Shown here: positions 51,491 to 60,885 of the stretch, piece by piece
Layout: each line of letters opens with the position of its first letter
Position numbering within the stretch: position 1 is the first letter of the stretch
Assembly (NCBI RefSeq): GCF_000315015.1
Contig: NZ_BAEP01000064.1
Span: 1 to 64,000 of the forward strand
DNA length: 64,000 nt
Direction: 5' to 3'
Source of the DNA: Paraglaciecola mesophila KMM 241
Lineage (GTDB): Bacteria; Pseudomonadota; Gammaproteobacteria; Enterobacterales; Alteromonadaceae
The notes under the pieces: model-generated
The model's database searches: none
Seen by the model: only the letters and a program-made list of their open reading frames with translations
Told to the model about the DNA's origin: nothing
Program-made: the position numbers and the translations under genes

Positions 51491-53074
51491 CTATTCCTGA
51501 ATTAAGTCAAGCGCTTGCTCAATGATGTGAAAGACCACGCTTTGCTCTACCACGCCTTGCACCAACTGAGAACCCGGGCCGCTTGCATGCAGCGCCACGT
51601 CTTCGCCTGAATGGGTTTCTGAGCTAAGGGGGACAAGCGCTTCTTGGTGATAACCGGAGGTGGTGGTGTCGACGTCAGTGATGTTCATGCGCCCAGCAGC
51701 AAGTTCTTCGCTATAACTGGCATCAGCGTCGGTTTCATCGCCTAAATCATGAAAGCCATTACCATTGGTGTAACCCAAAGTGGTATAAGGCATTTCGTCT
51801 GCCGCTAAGGCAGGTTCCGTAGCACCAACAGAAACTACTTTACCAAGGATGGGATTACCGCGTTTCGGGTAGCCCGCGATAGTAAATACGTGACCGTGAT
51901 CCGCTGTGACTAAAATTAAGGTATCTTCAGAACTTGTGCTATTAACTGCCGCCTGAATGGCGTTGGATAATTCAATGGCATCGGTTAATGCATTGTATGC
52001 GCTACCGGCATGGTGACCGTGGTCAATACGACCTGACTCCACCATTAGAAAATAACCGTTATCGTTATTGTCTAGTACATCGATGGCCTTGCTGGTCATG
52101 TCAGTTAATGAAGGCTCGCCCGCTACGTCATTAGCGCGATCTGCTTCGTACTGCATGTGTGATTCATTAAATAAACCGAATAGGCGTGTGGTAGTGGCTG
52201 CGTCTACTGCATCAAAACCAGCTTGGTCCATGACATAGGTACCGTTTGTGTACATGTCTTGCCATTCTGTGACTAAATTGCGCTCGTCGGTGCGATCGCC
52301 TTCTACTTCGCTGACGGCATCTGCACTGTTAGATGCGGCATCTTTAGGTAAAAAGTGACGACGTCCGCCGCCCATGACCACCTCTAAACCGTCTACATCA
52401 ACACCTGTAAAACGGGCTTCAAGGTTAGACTCAAAGTTAACAAGTTGGTCAGCAATATCGGTACATCCGGCGGTAACGGCTTCCTCTGGCATATCTGAAA
52501 TATCTTCCCAGTTACGGTCGGCCGATTTAGCGTAGGTCGCAGCGGGGGTTGCATGAGTAATACGCGCCGTGGAGATAATACCCGTCGCCATGCCTTTTAT
52601 TTCAGCGAGTTCTAATGCGGTAGATACTTCATTACCGGCAACCGTAGAACAATCGCCACGTTCAATATTCTCGTTGACACCAATAACGCCTACGTCCGTT
52701 TTAAGGCCTGACATCATCGCTGTCATGGTGCCTGCTGAATCTGGGGTTTGTGCATCTACATTATAGGTTTTAACATGAGCTGTATGGGGGAATGTCTCGA
52801 AGCTTAGGTAGCCTTCTTCACCAGGGTTACCGGCTAGTTGACCTTGTAAAATACGCGCAGCAGTAAGTGTTGAAATACCCATACCATCGCCTACAAACAA
52901 AATGACATTCTTGGCTTTGAATTGATTATTAGTGTTTAATTTTGCGGCCAATTTAGCTTGCGCATCAGCATACCAAGTATTGTCCGTTTGGTAGCTAGGC
53001 AAAACATCAGCGTGAAGCGCTGTTGATACAGCTAGTGCAAGGGCACTGGCCGTTGATATCCAGTTCATTTTCAT
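51491..53074 (-). CDS. Alkaline phosphatase (PhoA family), exported
   Basis: The 527-residue enzyme has a normal signal peptide (cut near LHADVLPS) and then the PhoA domain: KNVILFVGDGMG, the nucleophile Ser in TPDSAGTMTAMMSG, the metal ligands ESGRIDHGHHAG, TADHGHV and SETHSGED. It is nearly the same protein, residue by residue, as the neighbouring copy over the whole catalytic domain, but lacks the N-terminal DUF7151 region and the lipobox. It is probably periplasmic or secreted. It is first in the two-gene unit; the second gene starts 10 bp later. No Pho-box was identified with confidence in the 205-bp leader. Confidence 0.9.
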   Translation of the reverse strand: MKMNWISTASALALAVSTALHADVLPSYQTDNTWYADAQAKLAAKLNTNNQFKAKNVILFVGDGMGISTLTAARILQGQLAGNPGEEGYLSFETFPHTAHVKTYNVDAQTPDSAGTMTAMMSGLKTDVGVIGVNENIERGDCSTVAGNEVSTALELAEIKGMATGIISTARITHATPAATYAKSADRNWEDISDMPEEAVTAGCTDIADQLVNFESNLEARFTGVDVDGLEVVMGGGRRHFLPKDAASNSADAVSEVEGDRTDERNLVTEWQDMYTNGTYVMDQAGFDAVDAATTTRLFGLFNESHMQYEADRANDVAGEPSLTDMTSKAIDVLDNNDNGYFLMVESGRIDHGHHAGSAYNALTDAIELSNAIQAAVNSTSSEDTLILVTADHGHVFTIAGYPKRGNPILGKVVSVGATEPALAADEMPYTTLGYTNGNGFHDLGDETDADASYSEELAAGRMNITDVDTTTSGYHQEALVPLSSETHSGEDVALHASGPGSQLVQGVVEQSVVFHIIEQALDLIQE

Positions 53075-53279
53075 GTTTTTATTCCCGAATGTGGTGTGCT
53101 TTTAAGATTTATTTACTAGCGGCTTTAGTAACAGCGGGAATAGGTTAGGGGACTTGTATGAAGGTTAGCTGACACTTTATTGACGAAACCGTGACGTTAC
53201 GGTTGCATAAAAATGGCAGAAATTTTAAAGATTTATGACGCACTTGCGGTGGTTAGACAACCTTTCTGACCTGAACGCG

Positions 53280-54020
53280 TTATTTTGTTGCTTGAAAAAA
53301 TGGGTGTTCAGTGAGTGATAAGCTGTCTTTGGTCACTGTGAGAATACTCCCCTGGTCGTACCAATCACCTAGCACGATGCGCTGGGCAGGTTGGCCGTTT
53401 ACGGTTAAAGCGTGAATAGCGGGGCGATGTGTATGGCCATGTATTAGCCGCGTTACATTAAAACGAGACATGGTGTCTATGACTTCTTGAGGGGTGACAT
53501 CCATTATGTCTGTCGTAAGTTGTTTCTGATTTTCTTTACTGGTTGCACGGCCGTTTTCGGCAATTTTTTGTCGCGTTTTCAAGGGCAAGCACAAGACTAA
53601 CCTAGGCCACCACCAACCACGGGCTTTTTTACGGAATTTTTGATAAGCCACATCTTTAGTGCACAGTTCATCTCCATGGGTGATCAAGGTCGGTGTGCCG
53701 TATAAATCAATGACCACTTGCTCTGGCAATAAGGTAAAGCCAGCCTGTTTCGCGAAGCGTTCGCGGATAAGGAAATCGCGATTACCATGAATAAAAAAAA
53801 CATCGACTCCAGAATCTGCAACCTGCTTAAATGCGCTGGCGACCTGTTGATTGAATGGGGTTTGATTGTCATCGCCAATCCAGGCTTCGAATAAATCGCC
53901 TAATACATAAAGTGCATCTGCTTGGCGTGCATCATGCTCAAGAAACTGAAATAGACAGTGACTGATATCTTCGCGCTCAGCAGATAGATGTAAATCGGCA
54001 ATAAAGTAGGTAAAAGACAT
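53280..54020 (-). CDS. lpxH: UDP-2,3-diacylglucosamine diphosphatase
   Basis: The 246-residue metallophosphoesterase cleaves UDP-2,3-diacylglucosamine to lipid X and UMP in lipid A synthesis, at the inner membrane face. Its metal-site blocks are FIADLHLS, LGDLFEAWIGDD, FIHGNRDFLI, LITHGDELCTKD and LIHGHTHRPAIH. I use the ATG at 54020 (MSFTYFIADLHLS) as in relatives; a TTG at 54032 is possible. It lies just downstream of ppiB, in the usual gammaproteobacterial order ppiB-lpxH, and is likely co-transcribed with it. Confidence 0.95.
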   Translation of the reverse strand: MSFTYFIADLHLSAEREDISHCLFQFLEHDARQADALYVLGDLFEAWIGDDNQTPFNQQVASAFKQVADSGVDVFFIHGNRDFLIRERFAKQAGFTLLPEQVVIDLYGTPTLITHGDELCTKDVAYQKFRKKARGWWWPRLVLCLPLKTRQKIAENGRATSKENQKQLTTDIMDVTPQEVIDTMSRFNVTRLIHGHTHRPAIHALTVNGQPAQRIVLGDWYDQGSILTVTKDSLSLTEHPFFQATK

Positions 54021-54072
54021 GAGGAGACTCAATAAAAGGCCTATTCAGAATGAACAGGCCTCGAAAACTAGA

Positions 54073-54567
54073 TTATTCGCTTACTTCAACTTTCTGTATA
54101 ACCACATCTTCTACAGGCACATCTTGGTGATATCCAGAGTTGCCAGTTTTAACGTCTTTGATCTTGTTGACTACGTCCATGCCGTCAGTCACTTTAGCAA
54201 ATACACAGTAACCCCAGCCATCGCCAGACTCGCTGCGGAAGTTCAAGAAGCTGTTGTTAGCCACGTTGATGAAAAACTGTGAGCTAGCAGAGTGCGGCTC
54301 ATTCGTACGTGCCATGGCCAATGTGCCTACTTCGTTGGCAAGGCCGTTGTTCGCTTCATTTTTAATGGTCGCTTTTGTTGCTTTTTGCTCCATGCCAGGC
54401 TCGAAACCACCGCCTTGAACCATGAAACCATCGATAACACGGTGAAAAATCGTGTTGTCGTAAAACCCTTCTTTGGCATAACTTAAAAAGTTAGCAACTG
54501 TCTCAGGCGCTTTGTCTGCGAAAAGCTCTACGTTAATGACGCCGTAGTTAGTATGAATTGTGACCAT
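54073..54567 (-). CDS. ppiB: Peptidyl-prolyl cis-trans isomerase B (cyclophilin)
   Basis: The 164-residue cytoplasmic cyclophilin speeds proline isomerisation. The family core is present: [67 protein letters not shown] and [20 protein letters not shown]. There is no signal peptide, so it is the cytoplasmic (PpiB) rather than the periplasmic form. It precedes lpxH on the same strand and is divergent from cysS. Confidence 0.96.
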   Translation of the reverse strand: MVTIHTNYGVINVELFADKAPETVANFLSYAKEGFYDNTIFHRVIDGFMVQGGGFEPGMEQKATKATIKNEANNGLANEVGTLAMARTNEPHSASSQFFINVANNSFLNFRSESGDGWGYCVFAKVTDGMDVVNKIKDVKTGNSGYHQDVPVEDVVIQKVEVSE

Positions 54568-54765
54568 TTTAATGCCCTCAGGTGAATCATAAAAAATAAA
54601 AGTTCGCCATTCTAACGTAAAGCGACGCGCTTTTTAAGCAGTTGATTCATATTGATTAATGCGAGTGGAGTGACACAGTGATAGAATCGGCGTTCTGGGC
54701 AGTTGTGCCCACCTTTTTTTAGGTCATTTTAAACGTCATTGAATTTACAAATAGGAAAACGGTTA

Positions 54766-56160
54766 ATGCTACACATATACAATACCCTGACTCGACAAAA
54801 AGAGCTCTTTACACCTTTACATGAATCAAAGGTGGGGTTGTACGTGTGCGGTATCACAGTATATGACCTGTCGCACATGGGGCACGCTCGCACGTACTTA
54901 AGTTTCGATTTAATGGTGCGCTATTTACGCCACAAAGGCTATGACGTGAATTATGTGCGAAACATCACCGACATTGATGACAAGATCATTCAACGTGCGA
55001 ATGAAAATGGTGAAACGACCAGTGCACTAACTGAGCGCACAATTGCCATGATGCATGAAGATTTCGCGGCGATAGGGTTGCTTGAGCCGGATATTGAGCC
55101 CCGCGTGACTACCCACATGCCCGAAATCGTAGCGATTATCGAGCGCCTCATTCAGCGCGGTCATGCTTATCAGGCTAAATCAGGCGATGTGTTGTTTGAT
55201 GTGAGCAGCTATGCGGATTACGGCAAACTAAGTAAACAAGACCTGGACCAACTGAACATGGGCTCGCGCGTCGATGTAGACAGCGATAAAGATGATCCCA
55301 TGGATTTCGTATTGTGGAAAACAGTTAAGCCAGGTGAACCAAGCTGGTCATCACCTTGGGGGGAAGGGCGCCCAGGTTGGCATATTGAATGTTCAGCCAT
55401 GAATCAAAAACACTTGGGTGAGCACTTTGATATTCACGGTGGTGGATCAGATTTGATTTTCCCTCATCATGAGAATGAAGTAGCACAATCGTGCTGCGCC
55501 TACGACACCCCTTATGTAAATTATTGGGTGCACGCGGGCATGGTACAAGTCGACAGCGAGAAAATGTCTAAATCATTAGGCAACTTCTTCACCTTAAGGG
55601 ATGTGTTGCAACAACACGATGCTGAAACCCTGCGTTATTTCTTGATGTCAGCTCACTATCGAAGCCAGTTGAGTTATTCCGAAAATAACATTACTCAAGC
55701 ACGCAGTGCACTTGAGCGCTTGTATACGTCTCTTCGAGACGTAAAGGCAAATACCCGGGTCGATATGCAAAGTACTGATTATCTTACTCGCTTTGATAAA
55801 GCCATGGATGATGATTTCAACACGCCAGAGGCCATGGCCGTGCTCTTCGACGTCGCCAAAGAGCTCAACAGAGCCAAAGCTGAAGGGGAAGCAGGTCATG
55901 AACGAGCCAGTGATTTAGCCGGCGTGCTGATTAATTTAGGTAAGGTACTAGGCATTTTACAACGCAGCCCAAGCGAATATTTGCAAGGCGAGCAGCAAGA
56001 TGATGATGAAGTGGCAGAAATTGAAGGCTTAATTAAAGCGCGTAACGATGCCCGCGCTGCTAAAGACTGGGCAGCAGCAGATGCCGCAAGAGATGCACTA
56101 AATGCCCTTAATATTATTCTTGAAGATGGCCCCAGTGGCACCACTTGGCGTAAGGGATAG
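54766..56160 (+). CDS. cysS: Cysteine--tRNA ligase
   Basis: The 464-residue class I synthetase charges tRNA-Cys. The zinc/active-site region is [20 protein letters not shown] with the HIGH-type HMGH. A second Cys/His group lies in [35 protein letters not shown], and KMSKSLGNF is the KMSKS loop. The start at 54766 follows AGGAAAA; the TTG at 54739 is less likely. The length is normal. It is divergent from ppiB and ends at a strong terminator. Confidence 0.97.
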   Translation: MLHIYNTLTRQKELFTPLHESKVGLYVCGITVYDLSHMGHARTYLSFDLMVRYLRHKGYDVNYVRNITDIDDKIIQRANENGETTSALTERTIAMMHEDFAAIGLLEPDIEPRVTTHMPEIVAIIERLIQRGHAYQAKSGDVLFDVSSYADYGKLSKQDLDQLNMGSRVDVDSDKDDPMDFVLWKTVKPGEPSWSSPWGEGRPGWHIECSAMNQKHLGEHFDIHGGGSDLIFPHHENEVAQSCCAYDTPYVNYWVHAGMVQVDSEKMSKSLGNFFTLRDVLQQHDAETLRYFLMSAHYRSQLSYSENNITQARSALERLYTSLRDVKANTRVDMQSTDYLTRFDKAMDDDFNTPEAMAVLFDVAKELNRAKAEGEAGHERASDLAGVLINLGKVLGILQRSPSEYLQGEQQDDDEVAEIEGLIKARNDARAAKDWAAADAARDALNALNIILEDGPSGTTWRKG

Positions 56161-56191
56161 TATTTTTTCGTTACATAGATGACACATTCAA

Positions 56192-56217
56192 GGCCAGCTG
56201 ATTAGCTGGCCTTTTTT
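56192..56217 (+). terminator. Rho-independent terminator of cysS
   Basis: Arms GGCCAGCT (56192-56199) and AGCTGGCC (56204-56211) with a 4-base loop are followed by TTTTTT. Confidence 0.9.
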
Positions 56218-56264
56218 GTTCCGACGGCTTTAGTCAGCCTCTTCTTTGGCGGGTGGCTGCGCGA

Positions 56265-56310
56265 GAATGTAAAACAAGAATGCAAAACAAGAATGCAAAA
56301 CAAGAATGTG
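56265..56310 (+). repeat. 13-bp tandem repeat
   Basis: Three units of GAATGYAAAACAA (56265-56277, 56278-56290, 56291-56303) and a partial fourth. It lies in the 455-bp gap between cysS and the VOC gene (56161-56615). Besides the cysS terminator and this repeat I see no gene or clear signal in that gap. Confidence 0.8.
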
Positions 56311-56615
56311 CAAACGAGCCATCATAAAGCTCAGGCTAAAATCTCTTGCTAAGCGCTGCACTTTGGACAACGCGCGAACTCGCAACGCCTCATGTTAATT
56401 TTAGAGTAAAAAGACCAAAGCACGCATTTCTCGCATTCATAAAAAACGCCATTTTGTACTTTTGAGCTGGCTGGTGTAATGGGCCGTTCTAGGGAGCGTT
56501 AGGCGTAAAATGAAAGGCTTAACTAAGTTAGGGAAGATCATAAATCGATGAAAGATAGTATTGAGCATCCCGTTCTGTTCATTTGAATATTAACTATCCG
56601 TAGAGAAAAGCATCA

Positions 56616-57116
56616 ATGAAGCGATTTTTATTATCGGTTGGGCTGGGCCTAATGTTTTCAGCAAGCACGCTACTGCATGCACAGGAACCGGGGCAGATAC
56701 TAGCGAAAGAACAAAGCGTTCAAGGCGTTGACCACGTCGGGCTAACGGTGAGTGACTTACAGGCTTCAGAGCGATTTTTCACCCAGTATGCAGGGTTTCA
56801 TGTACTGAGCCGTGATGAAAAGTACCCATCTGTATTTCTATCAAACTACAGTGTTGTCATTACGTTGTGGCGCGTGACTGACCCCAGTACGGCTGTGGCA
56901 TTTGATCGCAAGCACAATGTTGGGTTACATCACTTGGCACTTAGAGTCAGCAGTGAGGCGACCTTGAATGCGATGCATGACACCTTCTTGCAGGACAAGC
57001 AGGTCAAGATAGAGTTTGCACCTGAATTGGCGGGTAATGGGCCGAACAAGCATATGGTGGTGTATGAGCCTAGTGGTAATCGGATTGAATTTATCTATCG
57101 CGCAGCAGCGCGCTAG
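56616..57116 (+). CDS. Exported VOC-superfamily (glyoxalase/dioxygenase-like) protein
   Basis: The 166-residue protein has a clear signal peptide (cut near LLHAQEP) and one VOC half-barrel pair: GVDHVGLTVSDLQASERFFTQYAGF at the start, VGLHHLALRV in the middle and VVYEPSGNRIEFIYR at the end. The usual metal ligands of VOC enzymes (His in VDHVGL, His in LHHLAL, Glu in NRIEF) are all present, so an enzyme or binding role is possible. Secreted VOC proteins are uncommon, since most are cytoplasmic. The ligand is unknown. It stands alone between two repeat patches. Confidence 0.8.
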   Translation: MKRFLLSVGLGLMFSASTLLHAQEPGQILAKEQSVQGVDHVGLTVSDLQASERFFTQYAGFHVLSRDEKYPSVFLSNYSVVITLWRVTDPSTAVAFDRKHNVGLHHLALRVSSEATLNAMHDTFLQDKQVKIEFAPELAGNGPNKHMVVYEPSGNRIEFIYRAAAR

Positions 57117-57140
57117 TACGCAGGGCGCTTTTTTGCCTGA

Positions 57141-57236
57141 GCACTTTCTTTGCCTAGCCCTATATTAGTCGAGCACTTTCTTGGGCATACACTTTTTCAT
57201 CCGGGCACTTCTTTAGCCGGGCACTTTCTTAGCTGG
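57141..57236 (+). repeat. 16-bp tandem repeat, six degenerate units
   Basis: Six adjacent 16-bp units resemble GCACTTTCTTAGCCGG. The units at 57173, 57205 and 57221 are closest, and the unit at 57157 is highly diverged. The 303-bp gap 57117-57419 contains this repeat and a hairpin at 57411-57432 (CACTCGCAC / GTGCGAGTG) that overlaps the mltD stop. No gene was seen. Confidence 0.75.
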
Positions 57237-57419
57237 GCATCCGGTAACGGTCGTTTAGGGCTGCAGGGCTTGGCGAGAGAGGTGATTTAGCAAAAGGAAA
57301 GATTGGATGACCAAAAAGCTTGGTGAAAAAGGAAGCTCGGATAAAAAGACAAAGGAGAACTCAGGTCGAGAGAGAAACCAAAATAGTTAGCTTCTCTCGG
57401 TAAAGTAAACCACTCGCAC

Positions 57420-59081
57420 TTAGGTGCGAGTGACATCTACTTTGATTTTAAGCTTCTGGCCCGGTTGTAGGTATTTTTGAGTGCTTATTTGATTCCATGC
57501 GACCAAGTCTGACACATTGACTTTAAATTTTTGCGCAATTCTGGCCAATGAATCGCCGCCGCGTACGGTATAGGTGAGAGTGCGTATTACTGCATCGCTG
57601 TGCTTTTTGCCGTCCTTGCCTTTTAGCCATACCACTAGCTCTTTACCCGGGCGCAACGTGTCTGTGGGGGCCATACCATTCCACTTGGCTAAGCTGCGCA
57701 TGTTCACTTTGTATTTGCGGCTAATGTCCCACATGGTGTCGCCACTTTTCACTTGGTGCTTGACCTGATAAGTGCCGCTTTTGTGCTTAGATTGTGTATC
57801 CGCTAAGCGTTGATCTTGTGACAAAGAATAAAAATCCATCGATTTTAGCGCCACTGGGATGACTAGATATTCGCCTGCACGAATAACGTTACCTTTAAGC
57901 TCATTTACTTGGCTAATTATGTCTGTGGTGGTGTGATACTTGTGCGCTAGTTTCAACAGACTGTCGCCGCTTTTAATTTTGTGGCGAACCCAATTTAGGC
58001 GCTCTTTCGTTTCAGTGGCAGCGATGGCTTCACTGAATTTTTCCACTTTGTCTACCGGTACCAATAAATTAAACGGGCCGTCAGGGTCGGTAGCCCAGCG
58101 GTTATATCCGGGATTAAGTGCATGCAATGCTTCTACTGATAAACCTGCCATATCAGCGGCCAGTGCTAAATCAATTTGCGAGCCCACATCAACCATCTCA
58201 GTTACTTTGATGTTTTCGATAATTGGCCAGCTGAAACTGTATTTTTCTGCGTCACGTAATATATCGGCTAAGGCCAATAATTTAGGTACATAAGCTCTGG
58301 TTTCTTTAGGCAAATCTAACGCCCAATATTCTGTGCTTTTACCTAACTTTTTGTTTTTCTTGATAGCGCGCGCAACTCGGCCTTCACCACTATTGTATGC
58401 AGCAAGGGCGTGTAGCCAGTTACCGTCAAACATTTCATTTAAGTATCTTAAGTAGGCAATTGCACCGTCGGTGGATGCCATAACGTCTCTGCGGCCGTCA
58501 TACCACCATGTTTGTTTCATGCCGAAGCGTTTACCGGTTGCGGGTACGAATTGCCACATACCAGCAGCACGGCCATGAGAATATGCAAAAGGGTCAAACG
58601 CACTTTCTACAATTGGCAGCAGGGCCAATTCTAACGGCATGTTTTCTTCTTCTAAACGCTCAACAATAAGGTATAAAAACGGCTTGGCGCGTTTGGCCAC
58701 ACGCTGCATGTATGCGGGGTGCTTTAAATACCAATTACGTTGACTGGCAATGCGGGCGTTGTCTTCAAATTCGAATGCAAGGTTTTGACTAACGCGTTGC
58801 CATACATCAGCCGCAGCAACGTCCATAGGGATTGGTTCGGGTGCAATTTCAACCTCAACTTCTTCCTTTGGATGGGTGACAGGTATAATACCTTCATCCG
58901 CCGCTTCACAGTCGAATGCCTTGTCAGCTAACTCGCCCGATTGTTCACACGTGGTGGCAATTTCTTGTGCAATTTCGTGCTCTTGGTCTATCTGTTCAGC
59001 TGTTTCTGAATGAGGCTCCATCATCTGACAGGCCGGTAAAATTGAAACTAGCGATAGGCATAGTAAGGTATGTAAGCGCAC
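57420..59081 (-). CDS. mltD: Membrane-bound lytic murein transglycosylase D
   Basis: The 553-residue lipoprotein (LPAC, Cys18) cleaves glycan strands of peptidoglycan to 1,6-anhydromuropeptides. An acidic linker (about 22-90) leads to the SLT catalytic domain, with catalytic Glu159 in LLPIVESAFDPFAYSHGRAAGMWQFVPATGKRFG and AYNSGEGRV. Three LysM modules at the C-terminus (about 360-405, 430-475 and 500-545) start KIKSGDSLLKLAHKYHTT, QVKSGDTMWDISRKYKVN and VRGGDSLARIAQKFKVN. Escherichia coli MltD has fewer LysM modules. It sits next to gloB on the same strand, as in Escherichia coli (mltD-gloB). Confidence 0.94.
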   Translation of the reverse strand: MRLHTLLCLSLVSILPACQMMEPHSETAEQIDQEHEIAQEIATTCEQSGELADKAFDCEAADEGIIPVTHPKEEVEVEIAPEPIPMDVAAADVWQRVSQNLAFEFEDNARIASQRNWYLKHPAYMQRVAKRAKPFLYLIVERLEEENMPLELALLPIVESAFDPFAYSHGRAAGMWQFVPATGKRFGMKQTWWYDGRRDVMASTDGAIAYLRYLNEMFDGNWLHALAAYNSGEGRVARAIKKNKKLGKSTEYWALDLPKETRAYVPKLLALADILRDAEKYSFSWPIIENIKVTEMVDVGSQIDLALAADMAGLSVEALHALNPGYNRWATDPDGPFNLLVPVDKVEKFSEAIAATETKERLNWVRHKIKSGDSLLKLAHKYHTTTDIISQVNELKGNVIRAGEYLVIPVALKSMDFYSLSQDQRLADTQSKHKSGTYQVKHQVKSGDTMWDISRKYKVNMRSLAKWNGMAPTDTLRPGKELVVWLKGKDGKKHSDAVIRTLTYTVRGGDSLARIAQKFKVNVSDLVAWNQISTQKYLQPGQKLKIKVDVTRT

Positions 59082-59109
59082 TAGGCGTTCCTTTTATGTT
59101 TATTCTATT

Positions 59110-59883
59110 TTAAAAATTGTCTTTCCATGCTCGAAGCGCAGTAAACACTGATTCTGGTGTTGCTAATGCTCTACCTGCGTATTGCTCAGCATGTTGTATG
59201 ACTTCCTTGCTACTCGCACGCAAAAACGGATTAATCGCTTTTTGCTGGCCTATTGTTGAGGGCAAGGTAGGTTTTAAATCAACCCTTTGAGATTCTGCCC
59301 AACCTTTATAGTTCAATAGTTCTTCATTATTCGGCTCAGCAGCCTGAGCAAATTTTATATTGGCTAAGGTGTACTCGTGGGTGCAGTACACTTTTGTGTC
59401 GTCGGCCAAAGCCGTTAGTTGCCCTAACGATTGATACATTTGCTCAGGTGTTCCTTCAAACAGTCTGCCACAACCAGCAGAAAAGAGCGTATCACCACAG
59501 AATAATCCGCATGAACCTACATACGCAATATGATCAAGCGTGTGCCCAGGTACCTCTAGCACTTTAAATTCAACGTCTAGTGACGGTAGTTGAACATTGT
59601 CGCCAGCCTGTAAGCGCTGAGTAATAGATTGAATTTGTGGGTTTTGCGGGCCATAAACAGTGACGTTTTCGAAGGCTTGTAGCAAGTCATTCACGCCACC
59701 TGTGTGGTCGCTATGATGATGGGTGATCAAGATATCTGTTAAGGTTAAATTGTTGCGAGTGCAGAATTTAATGACGGGTTTTGCGTCACCTGGATCAACC
59801 ACTGTGCAGGTTTCACCGTTGGTTAGGCACCAAATATAATTATCCTCGAATGCTTTAATTGGTCTTATTTTCAGGGATGGCAT
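59110..59883 (-). CDS. gloB: Hydroxyacylglutathione hydrolase (glyoxalase II)
   Basis: The 257-residue metallo-beta-lactamase-fold enzyme hydrolyses S-lactoylglutathione to lactate and glutathione in methylglyoxal detoxification. The metal motif THHHSDHTGG (54-63) and the later GHTLDHIAYV and GDTLFSAGCGRLFEG match. Tyr/Lys residues of the C-terminal glutathione-binding part are present (EYTLANIKFA, NPFLR). The start at 59883 follows GGAGATTATT; the upstream start at 59934 is not needed. It lies upstream of mltD and is divergent from the YafS-like gene. Confidence 0.95.
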   Translation of the reverse strand: MPSLKIRPIKAFEDNYIWCLTNGETCTVVDPGDAKPVIKFCTRNNLTLTDILITHHHSDHTGGVNDLLQAFENVTVYGPQNPQIQSITQRLQAGDNVQLPSLDVEFKVLEVPGHTLDHIAYVGSCGLFCGDTLFSAGCGRLFEGTPEQMYQSLGQLTALADDTKVYCTHEYTLANIKFAQAAEPNNEELLNYKGWAESQRVDLKPTLPSTIGQQKAINPFLRASSKEVIQHAEQYAGRALATPESVFTALRAWKDNF

Positions 59884-60040
59884 AATAATCTCCAGTGACA
59901 ACAATAATGAAACAGGTGTAAAGTAATCCGACATTATACATATTCAGAATCCATGTGCATGCACTAGTCTCCAATATGTTGACTACTAAATGTGTAATAT
60001 GTTGCTACATTTTCGCTAAAAATAGGTTTGTATTGTATTG

Positions 60041-60790
60041 ATGAAGCCAGCGTTACTTGACAAAAAACCACGTTACCCTCGCTCATGGTCGATGCTACCC
60101 AGTGGTGCTGAGCGCAAAGCCATTGTAGAGAGCGAACTAGACATCATCACTCAACAGTTTTTTGGCTATCACTTGGTTAAAGTGGGTAATTTAAGCAGTG
60201 AGCTAACCCTAAGTAAGTGCTCAATTAAACACTGTGTCAACATGGTTGCAAAAGAGCATGAATCGGCTGGTATGCGGTCGCTTTCTCGAGACATGGCGTT
60301 AAAAGAGAGCAGTGTAGATGGGTTTGTATTAGCTCATGAATTAGACTTTGCCCAAGACCCCCATCAAATTTTACGTGAAGTAGACAGAGCCATAATGCCT
60401 GATGGTGATTTGGTGATCGTTGGCTTTAACCCGCTCAGCTTAACTGGCTTGCGAAAGCTAGTGTGGTTTAACCGCCAAAGTATCTTGCAAGAAGCGCGTT
60501 TTTTTAGCGTACCGCGTATTAAAGACTGGTTGCACTTGTTGGGCTTTGAGGTCACTAACGTAAAATATCTCCCTTATTCCACATTTTTTACTAATAGGCC
60601 TAATCATTTTTTGACCCGCTGGTGCCGTCGCTTTTTACCGCAACTGGCTAGTGTGTACGTGATTGTGGCTAAAAAACGCACTGTACCTTTGTCGCCCATT
60701 AAGCCTAAATGGCAGCTCAAACCGAAATTCAGTGCGGTTGGTGCGAGTATTCGTGCGGGCAGTGTTAACACTGAAAAGCCGCAAAGCTGA
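60041..60790 (+). CDS. SAM-dependent methyltransferase-like protein (YafS-like)
   Basis: The 249-residue cytoplasmic protein resembles a class I methyltransferase of the type found between gloB and rnhA in gammaproteobacteria (YafS). The C-terminal half of the domain is clear (VDGFVLAHELDFAQDPHQILREVDRAIMPDGDLVIVGFNPLSL). The usual glycine-rich SAM motif at the N-terminus is poor (VKVGNLSSELTLSK), so catalytic ability is uncertain. The start is the ATG at 60041, preceded by an in-frame TTG at 60038. No rnhA follows here: a terminator and metG do, so the usual order is broken. Confidence 0.75.
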   Translation: MKPALLDKKPRYPRSWSMLPSGAERKAIVESELDIITQQFFGYHLVKVGNLSSELTLSKCSIKHCVNMVAKEHESAGMRSLSRDMALKESSVDGFVLAHELDFAQDPHQILREVDRAIMPDGDLVIVGFNPLSLTGLRKLVWFNRQSILQEARFFSVPRIKDWLHLLGFEVTNVKYLPYSTFFTNRPNHFLTRWCRRFLPQLASVYVIVAKKRTVPLSPIKPKWQLKPKFSAVGASIRAGSVNTEKPQS

Positions 60791-60820
60791 CATTAGGCAC
60801 AAGCGTAGCAGACATGAAAA

Positions 60821-60850
60821 AGCCCGTTTAGGTGTTGGTCTAAACGGGCT
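60821..60850. terminator. Bidirectional terminator between convergent genes
   Basis: Arms AGCCCGTTTA (60821-60830) and TAAACGGGCT (60841-60850) with a 10-base loop. On the minus strand TTTT follows; on the plus strand TGTTT. It ends metG and perhaps the methyltransferase gene. Confidence 0.85.
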
Positions 60851-60885
60851 TGTTTAATCGTTAGTTGATTGGCTGAAGAAGTGAG

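Noticed and set aside
56265-57236. CRISPR array
   Set aside because: The repeat units are directly adjacent, short and without spacers.
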